Positions 36,267 to 45,239 are shown, numbered from the stretch's first letter. The stretch is DNA of 64,000 nucleotides from Vibrio fortis (GCF_024347475.1 NZ_AP025487.1:1364001-1428000); one strand, 5' to 3'. Translations and numbers: made by a program. The notes: generated from the sequence alone by a model not told the origin.

Positions 36267-37739
36267 TTATAGGTAACGAGCTTTCAAGTGATCTTGGAAG
36301 AACTTCGCATTCAGTGTTTCACCCGTCGCGCCTTTAACCAACTCATCGGTGGTCAGCAGGCTGCCTTTGCTCCAAATACTATTTTCAAGCCAGTTGAAGA
36401 TAGGCGAGAGGTCGCCAGACTGAATCGCTTGATCTACATCGACGGTTTGCTTCATCGCAGCCATGAATTGCGCTGCGTACATTGCGCCTAGTGTGTAGCT
36501 TGGGAAGTAACCAAATGCGCCGTCCGTCCAGTGAATATCCTGCATACAGCCATTGGTAAAGTTACCTTGAGTGCTTAGTCCAAGGTAAGCTTGCATCTTT
36601 TGGTTCCACAGCTCCGGCACATCAGTGTGCTTGATGTCGCCATTGATCAAGTCACGCTCAATCTCATAACGCAAGATAACGTGCGCAGGGTAGGTGAGCT
36701 CATCGGCATCAACACGAATGAAGTCTTTTTTCACTCGTGTGTAGATTTTCTTAAAGTTCTCTTGTTCGAACTCTGGGCCGTTGAATTGGCTGCCAGCCAT
36801 ACGAGCCAAATGAGCGATGAAAGCATCGCTTCGGCCAACTTGCATTTCGAAGAACAGAGATTGCGATTCATGGATACCCATAGAGCGCGCTTCACCAGCT
36901 GGCGTGCCTGCTAGTGCTTTTGGTAATCCTTGTTCGTAGCGTGCGTGACCAGTTTCATGAACGATCCCCATTAGCGATTGAACAAACTCAGACTCATCGT
37001 AACGCGTGGTAATGCGCACATCAGAAGGGACACCACCACAGAAAGGGTGGACACTTTCATCTAGGCGACCATGTTCAAAATCGAACTTAAGCAGCTTCAT
37101 AACTTCAAGACCAAGGGCTTTTTGCCTATCTGTAGGGTAGTTACCTGCAGGAACGATCAATTGTTCATTAGATTGCTTGTCGATAACCTGATCGATTAAG
37201 CCTGGAAGCCAAGTTTTTACGTCACTGAATAGAGTGTCAAGAGAGGCAGAACTCGTCCCCGGTTCATAGATGTCTAGCATCGCATCGTATGGTGTTAGGC
37301 CTGCAGCGTCAGCTCGGATTTGAGCTTCTTCTCGTGAAAGCTCAACCACTTCACGCCAGTTTTTCTCGAAACCGACCCAGTCATTTTCGCCACGTTGCGT
37401 GCGCCAAGCATGCTCACATTTAGAACCCGCCAAAGATTTAGCCTGAACCAATTTCTCAGGGAGTAGGTTAGCCTGCTGCCACTGTCTTTTGATTTCACGT
37501 AGTGATGATTGTTGTTCTGTATTTAAATTTTCATTCTCAGCATCTGCAATCCAATCAGCGAGCTGTGGTTGAGTCATAAGCCCGTGAATGTGAACCGACA
37601 ATTCGGCCATCGCTTCACTACGTGCTTGATTACCACCAGAAGGCATCATTGATGCGGCGTCCCAGCCACAGATTGCAGATAAATGTTGGAAGCGTGAACA
37701 TTTTTGAGAATGTTCAACCAGTTTTTTGAATGCGCTCAT
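36267..37739 (-). CDS. Carboxypeptidase Taq, M32 metallopeptidase
   Basis: About 490 residues, the usual M32 size. It is a cytosolic zinc carboxypeptidase that removes C-terminal residues from peptides. The zinc motif HETGH begins at about residue 261, preceded by VQSLMGIV, and the downstream Glu-rich helix has GIHESQSLFFE (~291). Family motifs RITTRYDE and the final MYAAQFMAA (~415) are present. ATG 37739 is chosen because AGGGA lies at the better distance; ATG 37742 is adjacent, and an open frame reaches 37775 but adds non-family residues. It is probably a single-gene unit. Confidence 0.92.
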   Translation of the reverse strand: MSAFKKLVEHSQKCSRFQHLSAICGWDAASMMPSGGNQARSEAMAELSVHIHGLMTQPQLADWIADAENENLNTEQQSSLREIKRQWQQANLLPEKLVQAKSLAGSKCEHAWRTQRGENDWVGFEKNWREVVELSREEAQIRADAAGLTPYDAMLDIYEPGTSSASLDTLFSDVKTWLPGLIDQVIDKQSNEQLIVPAGNYPTDRQKALGLEVMKLLKFDFEHGRLDESVHPFCGGVPSDVRITTRYDESEFVQSLMGIVHETGHARYEQGLPKALAGTPAGEARSMGIHESQSLFFEMQVGRSDAFIAHLARMAGSQFNGPEFEQENFKKIYTRVKKDFIRVDADELTYPAHVILRYEIERDLINGDIKHTDVPELWNQKMQAYLGLSTQGNFTNGCMQDIHWTDGAFGYFPSYTLGAMYAAQFMAAMKQTVDVDQAIQSGDLSPIFNWLENSIWSKGSLLTTDELVKGATGETLNAKFFQDHLKARYL

Positions 37740-38006
37740 CATAATTCCCTGAGAATAAAAGAAATAGTTTAGCAACCAACGAGATAGTGACCAATAGGTT
37801 TGTTCTATATAGCGACCTGGGTTGTAAATAATTTGTAAACCTGAAAGCTTGGCGTTTTATAAAATGGGTTGGTAGGAGTAATACAAAGCTTAACAAGCGG
37901 GGATAAATTGAGTTAATCTGCATCATATTGATAATGTTATGCCTCTGATTTATTCACTTTAGATATCAGCAGGAAAGCAAAGCGTTTATTTTGCAAGGAT
38001 GCGTTT

Positions 38007-38651
38007 ATGATACTGAACTTTGAAGCTTTTATAGTGGCGATTACCATTTTGACGCTCACGCCCGGATTAGATACAGCAGTGGTGATTCGCAACACCACCC
38101 GTTCAGGAATGAGAGATGGGGCGGTAACCAGTTTTGGTGTTTGCTTAGGTTTGTTTGTGCATGCGACGTTCTCGGCGATCGGTATCTCGGCGATTCTTCT
38201 TCAATCTGCAGAGCTGTTCCAAACTGTTAAGCTTATTGGTGCGGCATATCTGATTTGGTTAGGTGCTTCTAGTCTTTACGGCGTCTTTAAAGGTAATGCT
38301 GGTTTTGAAGTATCAGATGCCAAACATGAGAAATTGAGCGTCTCTCGCTCTCTTAGAGAAGGGTTTCTCTCTAATGTGTTGAACCCGAAAACGGCGGTTT
38401 TTTATTTAGCATTCTTACCTCAGTTTATTGACCCTCAAGGCTCTCCATTTATGCAGTCGATGTTGATGGCCGGAATTCACTTTATGATTGCAATGGTGTG
38501 GCAGTGTGGCATCGCGGGTGCTGTCGGTTCTGCAAAGCAGTTATTCAAGAGTCCTAAAGTGATTGGTTGGATGGAAGGCGTGACGGGCGCTGTATTGATT
38601 TCATTAGGTATCAAATTGATGCTGGAAGAACCGCCAACGCCGACAGCCTAA
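38007..38651 (+). CDS. LysE/RhtB family amino acid exporter
   Basis: 214 residues with about six membrane segments. The N-terminus has the family signature ITILTLTPGLDTAVVIRNTT (about 12-31), followed by GVCLGLFVHA (~45) and LKLIGAAYLIWLGA-type sequence near 72. Relatives export homoserine, threonine or lysine across the inner membrane. A second conserved region, FLSNVLNPKTAVFYLAFLPQ, lies near 119-138. No regulator gene is adjacent. Confidence 0.85.
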   Translation: MILNFEAFIVAITILTLTPGLDTAVVIRNTTRSGMRDGAVTSFGVCLGLFVHATFSAIGISAILLQSAELFQTVKLIGAAYLIWLGASSLYGVFKGNAGFEVSDAKHEKLSVSRSLREGFLSNVLNPKTAVFYLAFLPQFIDPQGSPFMQSMLMAGIHFMIAMVWQCGIAGAVGSAKQLFKSPKVIGWMEGVTGAVLISLGIKLMLEEPPTPTA

Positions 38652-38674
38652 TTACTGAATGTTCGAGATAAAAG

Positions 38675-38705
38675 AAAGCCGAAGTGTTTAACTTCGGCTT
38701 TTTTG
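38675..38705. terminator. Bidirectional terminator
   Basis: Stem AAAGCCGAAG / CTTCGGCTTT with a 7-nt loop and T-runs lies between the convergent LysE-type and AGCS genes. Confidence 0.9.
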
Positions 38706-38732
38706 TACGTTCGATATTACCAACCTGTTCGC

Positions 38733-40115
38733 TTACACCATTGACGGTTTACGCGTGCTCTTTGGTTCACCTTTCATTGTCATTTGGCTAAAGAACTGCT
38801 TTGTCTCTTCTATTACAACATGACGCAGAAGGATCAAACCAATCAGGTTTGGAATCGCCATTAAGCCATTCACGATGTCTGCTAGAAGCCAAATCACGTC
38901 TAGCTTTAGGAATGCTCCTGATGCCACCAATGCAATGAAGATAACCTTGTATGGAAGAACCGCTTGAGTACCAAACAAGAACACAACACAGCGCTCACCG
39001 TAGTAGTTCCAACCTAAAATCGTAGTAAAGGCAAAGAAGATAAGACCTATAGATACCAGCATTGGACCGAGCGTATCTGCATTTAAGCCAACAGCAAACG
39101 CATGGGTTGTCATTGCAGCACCTGAAAGGTCCGTTTGCCATGCACCCGTTAAGATAAGTGCCAAACCAGTCATCGTACAGATGATGATGGTGTCAAAGAA
39201 GGTGCCCGTCATCGAGATGAGCCCTTGTTTCACACATGAATTAGTCTTTGCAGCAGCAGCAGCCATTGGTGCACTACCTAGGCCAGATTCGTTAGAGAAT
39301 ACACCGCGCGCAATACCGGATTGAATAGCCAGCATGATGCTTGCGCCTAAGAAACCACCGGTTGCAGCCGTGTTAGTGAAGGCCGACGTGATCACTAGGC
39401 TAATTGCATCAAGCAGTTGGTCTGCATTTGTGACTAAAACACTCATACATGCGACGATGTACATAACCGCCATCGTAGGAACCACTTTACCCGCTACTTT
39501 CGCGATAGATTGGATACCACCAAGGGTTACTACAGCAACAAGCAGCGTTAACACAACAGCTGATAGCTCACGTGACGCACCAAAAGAGATTTCAGTTGCG
39601 TCTAGAATAGCGTTCACTTGAGGGAAGGTACCGATACCAAAGCAGGCTACACCAAGAGCGAAAACTGCGAATAGTACCGCTAGGATTCGAGAGCCAACCC
39701 CGTATTGCAGGTAGTACATTGGTCCGCCGACCATCTCGCCTTTACTATCGACTTTACGATATTTAACGGCAAGAAGGCACTCTGCATACTTTGTCGCCAT
39801 GCCGAATAGGGCTGCTAGCCACATCCAGAAAAGGGCACCCGGTCCACCAAGTTTAATAGCAGTAGCAACACCAACGATGTTACCCGTACCAATAGTTGCG
39901 GAAAGGGCTGTACATAAAGCAGCAAAGCTAGAAACATCACCATGACCAGATTTATCTTTGGTGAACACCATCTTCAGAGCGGTTGGTAGGTGTCTAAACT
40001 GGAGTAAGCCTAAGCGAAAAGTAAAGTAGATACCTGTACCAACGAGCAAAGCAAGCAGCGGTGGACCCCAAACAAGTTGGTTGATGGTTTGTAATGTTTC
40101 TTGTAGATAGTTCAT
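38733..40115 (-). CDS. Sodium:alanine/glycine symporter (AGCS), riboswitch-controlled
   Basis: 460 residues, about eleven membrane segments. The AGCS signature is clear: LSATIGTGNIVGVATAI (~71), GGPGALFWMW (~89), GGPMYYLQYGVG (~129) and FSNESGLGSAPMAAAAAKT (~271). It carries small neutral amino acids inward with Na+. The tandem glycine riboswitch at 40241-40480 lies just upstream on the same strand, as in V. cholerae ahead of VC1422. This makes glycine or alanine the likely substrate and places the gene under glycine control. The ribosome site is AAGGGGAA. A second AGCS gene lies 1.7 kb away. Confidence 0.92.
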   Translation of the reverse strand: MNYLQETLQTINQLVWGPPLLALLVGTGIYFTFRLGLLQFRHLPTALKMVFTKDKSGHGDVSSFAALCTALSATIGTGNIVGVATAIKLGGPGALFWMWLAALFGMATKYAECLLAVKYRKVDSKGEMVGGPMYYLQYGVGSRILAVLFAVFALGVACFGIGTFPQVNAILDATEISFGASRELSAVVLTLLVAVVTLGGIQSIAKVAGKVVPTMAVMYIVACMSVLVTNADQLLDAISLVITSAFTNTAATGGFLGASIMLAIQSGIARGVFSNESGLGSAPMAAAAAKTNSCVKQGLISMTGTFFDTIIICTMTGLALILTGAWQTDLSGAAMTTHAFAVGLNADTLGPMLVSIGLIFFAFTTILGWNYYGERCVVFLFGTQAVLPYKVIFIALVASGAFLKLDVIWLLADIVNGLMAIPNLIGLILLRHVVIEETKQFFSQMTMKGEPKSTRKPSMV

Positions 40116-40240
40116 AGGTTCCCCTTAATAAATAAAAATTTAAGGAGAAGAGTGAAAGGGCAGTACAGATCAATGAGATCGCACCACTTAATACATTATT
40201 ACTGTAGTTAGTGTTCTGAATTAAGGTTGTTGCTTTCCAC

Positions 40241-40480
40241 TCCTCTGTCCTTTTGCCTGAGAGTTTCACTTAGCGAAAAACTTACTGAGAAGTTTTGGTC
40301 TCTAAGCTTGCTCCTTCGGCGACCGATCTAACGGTTCTCTCCAGAGGTTCCTCCAACGACAGTCCTCGCTTTTCTGATTTTCATCAGTATAAAGCACCTG
40401 AAAGATTTACTTCTTCGGCGGGTCAATCTAACTAAATGTTAATATTTAGTTAATAACCACTCTCCTGCAGTCTTCATCGG
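40241..40480 (-). promoter_or_regulatory. Tandem glycine riboswitch
   Basis: Two glycine aptamers lie in series on the minus strand, which is the configuration known to bind two glycines. Aptamer I (~40480-40385) has GGAGAGTGG, CGCCGAAGAAGTAAATC and TTTCAGGT. Aptamer II (~40352-40241) has CCTCTGGAGAGAACC, CGCCGAAGGAGCAAGC and CTCTCAGGCAAAAGGACAG; its P1 pairs CCTCTG with CAGAGG. The well-studied V. cholerae VCI-II element has the same core words and the same kind of downstream gene. About 125 nt separate aptamer II from the AGCS start. The switch may activate or repress; the expression platform is not clear by eye. Confidence 0.95.
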
Positions 40481-40655
40481 AACAATTACCTAATTAATTA
40501 GATAATCTGTAGGCGTATCCTAGATCAGAAAAAGTGTGATGTCAGCAGCAAAATATCTGTTTGCACAAATCTTGCTCAACTAAATGATCAAACAACGCTA
40601 CCCTGACGTAACTTGCTTATTTAAATGGTATAAAATAGAGAAACAAGGAGGAGTT

Positions 40656-40814
40656 ATGATTCGACTGATTGCGATTGTTTTTTTATTAGCGTTGGCATTT
40701 GTACTGTTTCGTTATAGAACCAACGAAAAAGTGCAGAAAAGCGTAGTGATTGTCATCGTAAGTAGCTTTTTGTTGTATACCGCGAGCTTGATGTTTTCGG
40801 AGTTGACGCGCTAA
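40656..40814 (+). CDS. Small hydrophobic membrane protein, unknown function
   Basis: 52 residues from ATG 40656, which has an excellent AGGAGGAG ribosome site. An open frame starts earlier at 40584 without one. It has two hydrophobic segments (IRLIAIVFLLALAFVLF and VVIVIVSSFLLYTASLMF) linked by a basic turn. The family is not recognised. It is followed after 108 bp by the coiled-coil protein gene on the same strand. Confidence 0.7.
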   Translation: MIRLIAIVFLLALAFVLFRYRTNEKVQKSVVIVIVSSFLLYTASLMFSELTR

Positions 40815-40922
40815 CAAACAGGGATAGGGCTTGTAATAAAGCCAATGATTGAAATAAAACTATCACCTGTTGTTGCTAGACTTGCGGTGACGGCGTAACG
40901 TAAACGAATTGGGAGTACCTTT

Positions 40923-41657
40923 GTGAGCCAACATTCTGGGCAAAATGAACAAGATGAAGTGGTTGTCATTGAAGAACGCGATAAGCGAAGCCAGCTATAC
41001 ATAGGTATTGCGGCCGTGATGGGCTTGGCGCTAGGTGGCTTAATTGGCTCTTCAGTCACAGCTTCTAAGTGGGAATCTACCTATCAAGTTCTAGAAGCTC
41101 GTTACCAAGAATTGAACAGCAGCAAACAACAACTTGTCACGCAAGTGGAAGCCAAGGTCGCGAAAGTCGATTCTGAGATCGGCAATCAGGTTGAAGCTGC
41201 ACTTCAAGAGCAAGCATTAGTTCACCAAAAAGAGTTGGATGAACTCTCAAAGCAGACGGCGGTATTAGAAAAGGCCAACTACTCGTTAGAACAACAACTT
41301 AACGAGCAAAGAGTCGCACTTGATCAATCTGAAAAGGATAATCAAAAGCTAAATCGCCAAGCGGATATGCAATCGACCATGTTTGAGCGTTCACGTGAGC
41401 TGTTTCGTAAGGAGCTGCAAATTACCCAATCATTGGAAAAGCTTGAAGCAGAGCGTGATAACCTTGAGCCTAATTTAAAGCCACTCAAGAAGCAGTGTGA
41501 CACCTTCCTTGAAGGTACATCTTGGGATGCAAAATCAGATTCTTGTGACAAACTTGATGCAGCGAATTCTCGCTTAAGTGACATCAGACAGATGATAGAA
41601 GTTCATAGAATGGATCTTCAACAAATCAAAGATCTGACCGAAGAGATTGGGCTGTAA
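40923..41657 (+). CDS. Membrane-anchored coiled-coil protein, unknown function
   Basis: 244 residues from GTG 40923. A short acidic N-terminus (~1-20) precedes one membrane segment, QLYIGIAAVMGLALGGLIG (~25-43). From ~50 to ~180 the chain is a long charged coiled coil, and a C-terminal segment has two Cys (in KKQCDTF and SDSCDKL, ~192-208) that could form a disulfide. There is no Walker motif, so any name based on ParA is not supported by what I see. It could be a periplasmic scaffold or cell-division accessory protein, by topology only. It ends at a bidirectional terminator. Confidence 0.72.
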   Translation: MSQHSGQNEQDEVVVIEERDKRSQLYIGIAAVMGLALGGLIGSSVTASKWESTYQVLEARYQELNSSKQQLVTQVEAKVAKVDSEIGNQVEAALQEQALVHQKELDELSKQTAVLEKANYSLEQQLNEQRVALDQSEKDNQKLNRQADMQSTMFERSRELFRKELQITQSLEKLEAERDNLEPNLKPLKKQCDTFLEGTSWDAKSDSCDKLDAANSRLSDIRQMIEVHRMDLQQIKDLTEEIGL

Positions 41658-41690
41658 GCTTTTACGTTCTTTTTTAACTTCGCCCAAACG

Positions 41691-41729
41691 AAAAAAGTCC
41701 ATATCATTGTTTGATATGGACTTTTTTAT
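41691..41729. terminator. Bidirectional terminator
   Basis: Stem AAAAAAGTCCATATCA / TGATATGGACTTTTTT (small loop) with T-runs on both strands separates convergent genes. Confidence 0.93.
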
Positions 41730-41770
41730 TATTGGTATCTTTCAATAAGAAGGCGTTTTAAAGCACTATC

Positions 41771-43312
41771 TTATTTACCGTATGTTTTGATCTCACCTGA
41801 CTTAACTCGCGCCACAAATGAATGCAGTTCTTTTTTCACGACAGGCATTAGGAAGTAAAGACCAAGAATGTTGAAGATAGACATCGCGAAGATAGCAGCA
41901 TCTGAGAAGTCGATTACCGCACCAAATTGAATTGTCGCACCAATGACAACGAACACACAGAACATTACTTTGAACACAAGCTCAGTTGCTTTGCCTTCAC
42001 CGAATAGGTAAGTCCATGCTTTCAGACCGTAGTATGACCAAGAGATCATAGTAGAGAAAGCAAACATGATAACAGCAAGAGCAAGCGTGTATTTGAAGAA
42101 GCCAGCTGTTTCAGTAAATGAAGCTGCTGTCAGTGTTACACCTGTTAGACCTGAACCATCGAATGGACCTGTGTTTAGACCTGCAATAGTGATAACAAGA
42201 GCTGTCATTGTACAGATTACAACGGTATCAACGAACGGTTCTAGTAGTGATACAAGACCTTCTGTAATTGGTTCTTTCGTTTTAACTGCAGAGTGAGCAA
42301 TCGCAGCAGAACCTACACCCGCTTCGTTCGAGAATGTCGCACGTTTCAAACCTTGGATTAGGGCACCGATGAAGCCACCTACAACACCTTCACCAGTAAA
42401 TGCACCAGTAAAGATAGCACTGAAAGCAGGACCTACTTGATCAAGGTTAGAACCGATAACAATCAGAGCCATACCGATGTATAGCGCTGCCATCCAAGGT
42501 ACAACACGCTCAGTTACAGAAGCAATTGAAGGCATACCACCAACGATTACAGAGAAAACCAAACCTGCTAGTACAAAACCAGTAATAATGCCGTATTCAC
42601 TTGGGACATCGAATGCGTAAGTTAGCATTGCGTGAGCTTGGTTGGCTTGGAACATGTTACCGCCACCCAGAGAACCCAGAATACACATTAGAGCAAAGCC
42701 GATAGCCAGTGCTTTACCTAGTCCGCCCATGCCACGCTCGCTTAGACCTTGGCTTAGGTAGTACATTGGACCACCAGATACGACACCTGAAGGTAAGATG
42801 GTGCGGTATTTAACACCTAACGTACACTCACAGAATTTTGATGCCATACCAAGAAGGCCACATAAGATCATCCAGAATGTTGCACCTGGACCACCAATGG
42901 CAAGGGCAGCACCTACACCTGCAATGTTACCAAGGCCGACGGTTCCGGAAAGGGCAGTAGCTAACGCTTGAAAGTGAGAAACCTCGCCGTCTTCTTTGGA
43001 GTTAGGATCTGTGTATTTGCCTCGAATAATGTCGATGGCCATACCCACGCGCTTAAATTGAACGAAGCCAAAATAAACAGTAAAAATGAGTGCAGCGAGT
43101 AATAACCAACCAACAATGATTGGGAAGTTAGCTTCGCCAACTGGCACACTTTTGAATATTAATCCAACGAACCAACCAGTATAATCGTTGAAAAAACCAT
43201 CAATACTTTGACTTAAATTACTGATTGTTTGATTAAATGACCCTTCTTCTGCAAATGCGGTGGAACTGAATAATAATATAAACCCTAAAAATAATGCTTT
43301 TATGTTTTTCAT
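41771..43312 (-). CDS. Second AGCS sodium:alanine symporter, long form
   Basis: 513 residues. It carries the same family motifs as its neighbour: LSGTVGLGNIAGVGAALA (~121), GGPGATFWMI (~140), GGPMYYLSQGL (~180) and FSNEAGVGSAAIAHSA (~335). The N-terminus differs: an apparent signal peptide (LLFSSTAFA-EE, cut near 21) and an extra amphipathic stretch precede the first membrane segment. Substrate is probably alanine or a similar small amino acid. No glycine aptamer words occur upstream. The 43313-43896 region ahead of it is A/T-rich; I see no gene there, only the hairpin at 43857-43886. Confidence 0.9.
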   Translation of the reverse strand: MKNIKALFLGFILLFSSTAFAEEGSFNQTISNLSQSIDGFFNDYTGWFVGLIFKSVPVGEANFPIIVGWLLLAALIFTVYFGFVQFKRVGMAIDIIRGKYTDPNSKEDGEVSHFQALATALSGTVGLGNIAGVGAALAIGGPGATFWMILCGLLGMASKFCECTLGVKYRTILPSGVVSGGPMYYLSQGLSERGMGGLGKALAIGFALMCILGSLGGGNMFQANQAHAMLTYAFDVPSEYGIITGFVLAGLVFSVIVGGMPSIASVTERVVPWMAALYIGMALIVIGSNLDQVGPAFSAIFTGAFTGEGVVGGFIGALIQGLKRATFSNEAGVGSAAIAHSAVKTKEPITEGLVSLLEPFVDTVVICTMTALVITIAGLNTGPFDGSGLTGVTLTAASFTETAGFFKYTLALAVIMFAFSTMISWSYYGLKAWTYLFGEGKATELVFKVMFCVFVVIGATIQFGAVIDFSDAAIFAMSIFNILGLYFLMPVVKKELHSFVARVKSGEIKTYGK

Positions 43313-43856
43313 GGTTTTCCCTGTATTTTACTAAATTTTATTTTACTGCTGTTGAGCTTGCTTTATATTAACTTTTATTTTCAATAAGTTATCTACTCAT
43401 TGGGTTAGCAACAAACGGCTTGTAACCAACTCAATACTCCGAACAAATATAATTACTGAACAAGTTTTATATGGATATAGCTTCTCTATGTGTGATTAAG
43501 GCTGTTCTATTTTTATAACTAACCTTGTTGATAATCCTATACATAAAAATAATAGCATTAAAGATATTTTTACAATTAATTTACATTTGTTTGGAGTTTG
43601 TCATCGTTTTGAGTAAGTCATTGTTTTGAAATTGCGATTATTAGCTCTTTAGAGTAGACATCAGTTTGCGTGTGGGCTCAAACGTATGGAATTGTGTTGA
43701 TCTTGTTGCGTAGAGGAGTGTTTTGAGCTTCTTAAGGCTGTTACCAGCGCTGTAAAAGACTGACCGGATAGGGGAGCATGTGCTGACGACTTGATTCTAT
43801 ATTTCAGCTATAGAAAAGTTAAAACCATATAGGCCGCTACTTTATATTAAGTGAAT

Positions 43857-43886
43857 AAAAAAGCCCTTTATTAAAAAGGGCCTTTT
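43857..43886 (-). terminator. Terminator hairpin, probably of the displaced efflux operon
   Basis: Stem GCCCTTT / AAAGGGC with a 5-nt loop. Read on the minus strand it is followed by six T, a strong terminator; read on the plus strand the tail is CTTTT. No plus-strand gene precedes it. On the minus strand the next gene upstream is the ABC-2 permease at 45240, now separated from it by the IS element. Confidence 0.7.
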
Positions 43887-43896
43887 GGAAAGTACT

Positions 43897-43922
43897 TGAC
43901 CCGTCCTAAATAAGGTTGACAC
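43897..43922 (+). repeat. IS left terminal inverted repeat
   Basis: It begins TGACCCGTCC and ends GGTTGACAC. It matches the complement of 45162-45187 except in the central few bases. Confidence 0.9.
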
Positions 43923-43949
43923 TCCCCAAGTAGAAAATTGGAGAGTGTT

Positions 43950-44342
43950 ATGAAATCAGTAACTAGACGAACTCAATGTGATTACTCCCTCGCTTTTAAA
44001 TTGGATGTTGTTGACCAAGTCGAGCGAGGTGAACTGACTTATAAACAGGCACAAGACAAATACGGAATACAAGGTTGTTCTACAGTATTAGTGTGGCTCC
44101 GAAAGCACGGCCGACTCGATTGGTCTGGAGGCACACCTCGATTCCTGAAGAAAGGTTTACCTATGTCTGAATTCAATTCACCACCCACGCCAGAGCAACG
44201 TATCAAAGAGCTAGAAAAGCAACTTGAAGATACCAAACTGAGAGCCGACTTCTTTGAAGAAGTAGTAAAAGTTATGGAGCGAGACCATGGTGTCCGTGTT
44301 GTAAAAAAGCACAGAGGTGCGTCGTCCAAGAGCAAAACATAG
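43950..44342 (+). CDS. IS3-family transposase OrfA
   Basis: 130 residues from ATG 43950, with GGAGAG upstream. It has an N-terminal helix-turn-helix (SLAFKLDVVDQVERGELTYK near 13-32, then STVLVWLRKHG near 47) that binds the element ends. A leucine-zipper-like coiled coil follows (EQRIKELEKQLEDTKLRADF near 84-103). The slippery heptamer A AAA AAG at 44303-44309 lies in its frame, so a minus-one shift can produce the OrfAB transposase. OrfA alone usually regulates transposition. Confidence 0.93.
   Translation: MKSVTRRTQCDYSLAFKLDVVDQVERGELTYKQAQDKYGIQGCSTVLVWLRKHGRLDWSGGTPRFLKKGLPMSEFNSPPTPEQRIKELEKQLEDTKLRADFFEEVVKVMERDHGVRVVKKHRGASSKSKT
44303..44309 (+). promoter_or_regulatory. Programmed -1 frameshift site of the IS
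   Basis: AAAAAAG sits in phase as A-AAA-AAG in the orfA frame. After a slip the new frame has no stop and joins the orfB frame 45 bases before the GTG at 44354. Confidence 0.75.
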
Positions 44343-44353
44343 CTCAGCTCACG

Positions 44354-45154
44354 GTGACTAGATTTTGCCAAATCATCAACATCTCTAGGCAAGCGTACTA
44401 CAAACAATGCCTTATTGACGATCGTGGTAAACAGCGTGACAAAGCTCTTCTGAGCTTTGTCCGTGAAACTCGCATCAAACAAGCTCGAATAGGAACGAGA
44501 AAGCTTAAATACATGATGGAAAAAACTGGAATGAAAGTAGGTCGGGACTATCTATTTTCTCTGCTTAAACATCATCGGCTGCTTGTGAAGGTTAAACGTG
44601 CTTACCATCGAACAACGGATAGCCATCATAGGTTTTACTGTCACCCAAATAAAATAAAGGATGGCTTTAAGCCCGAAAGACCGGAGCAGTTGTGGGTTGC
44701 TGATATTACTTACCTTCCGACCTATGAAGGAAACAGTTACGTCAGTCTTATCACTGATGCCTATTCCAGAAAGATCGTCGGATACAGTGTGGATGACAAC
44801 ATGCAGACGAAGGCTGTAAAACAAGCTTTTATAAGAGCTTTGAGAGAACGTCGAAATCAGGACACCCTAATCCATCACTCAGATAGAGGCTCACAGTACT
44901 GTTCAAAGGAGTACCAAGACCTACACTCTAGGCACAAGGTCGTGTGTTCCATGACGGATGGATATGACTGCTATCAAAATGCGTTGGCAGAAAGAGTAAA
45001 TGGTATTTTGAAAATGGAATACTTGTTGAAGAAACCTAAAGATGTTGCTCAGGCGAGAAAAATGGTCGCCGAGTCAGTAGAAATCTATAATCAAATGAGG
45101 CCACATACGGCCTTAAAATACAAAACGCCCGATGAAGTACATCGAGCGTTTTGA
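44354..45154 (+). CDS. IS3-family transposase OrfB (rve integrase core)
   Basis: 266 residues if it starts at GTG 44354; more probably it is made as an OrfAB fusion by the -1 shift at 44303. The DDE catalytic triad is intact: Asp in WVADITYLP (~115), Asp in HHSDRGSQYCS (~175) and Glu in NALAERVNGILK (~211). The C-terminal YNQMRPHTALKYKTP motif is typical. There are no frameshifts or stops, so the element may still be mobile. Confidence 0.93.
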   Translation: MTRFCQIINISRQAYYKQCLIDDRGKQRDKALLSFVRETRIKQARIGTRKLKYMMEKTGMKVGRDYLFSLLKHHRLLVKVKRAYHRTTDSHHRFYCHPNKIKDGFKPERPEQLWVADITYLPTYEGNSYVSLITDAYSRKIVGYSVDDNMQTKAVKQAFIRALRERRNQDTLIHHSDRGSQYCSKEYQDLHSRHKVVCSMTDGYDCYQNALAERVNGILKMEYLLKKPKDVAQARKMVAESVEIYNQMRPHTALKYKTPDEVHRAF

Positions 45155-45161
45155 CTAAAAA

Positions 45162-45187
45162 GTGTCAACCCATATCAGGACGGGTCA
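45162..45187 (-). repeat. IS right terminal inverted repeat
   Basis: The complement begins TGACCCGTCC and ends GGTTGACAC, mirroring the left end. It is followed by the ACT target repeat. Confidence 0.9.
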
Positions 45188-45239
45188 ACTGTTAGTGTAC
45201 GTTATTTTTATAACCAACTACTCATATTGCTAATGGTTA

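Larger units (their letters stand above)
43897..45187 (+). mobile_element. IS3-family insertion sequence, intact
   Basis: A 1291-bp element bounded by 26-bp imperfect inverted repeats (TGACCCGTCC..GTTGACAC) and a 3-bp direct repeat ACT (43894-43896 and 45188-45190), the usual IS3 target duplication. It contains two overlapping-phase genes, orfA and orfB, with an intact catalytic triad. I cannot name the exact element. Confidence 0.95.

Noticed and set aside
40923..41657. ParA-type chromosome partition protein
   Set aside because: The protein has one membrane segment and a coiled coil, with no Walker A or B motif, so I kept it as unknown.
43313..43856. Glycine riboswitch ahead of the second AGCS gene
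   Set aside because: The core words of the glycine aptamer seen at 40241-40480 are absent here.
44039..44482. 147-residue minus-strand frame across the IS orfA/orfB junction
   Set aside because: It is antisense to the transposase genes, whose motifs are intact. Nothing supports a protein on this strand.
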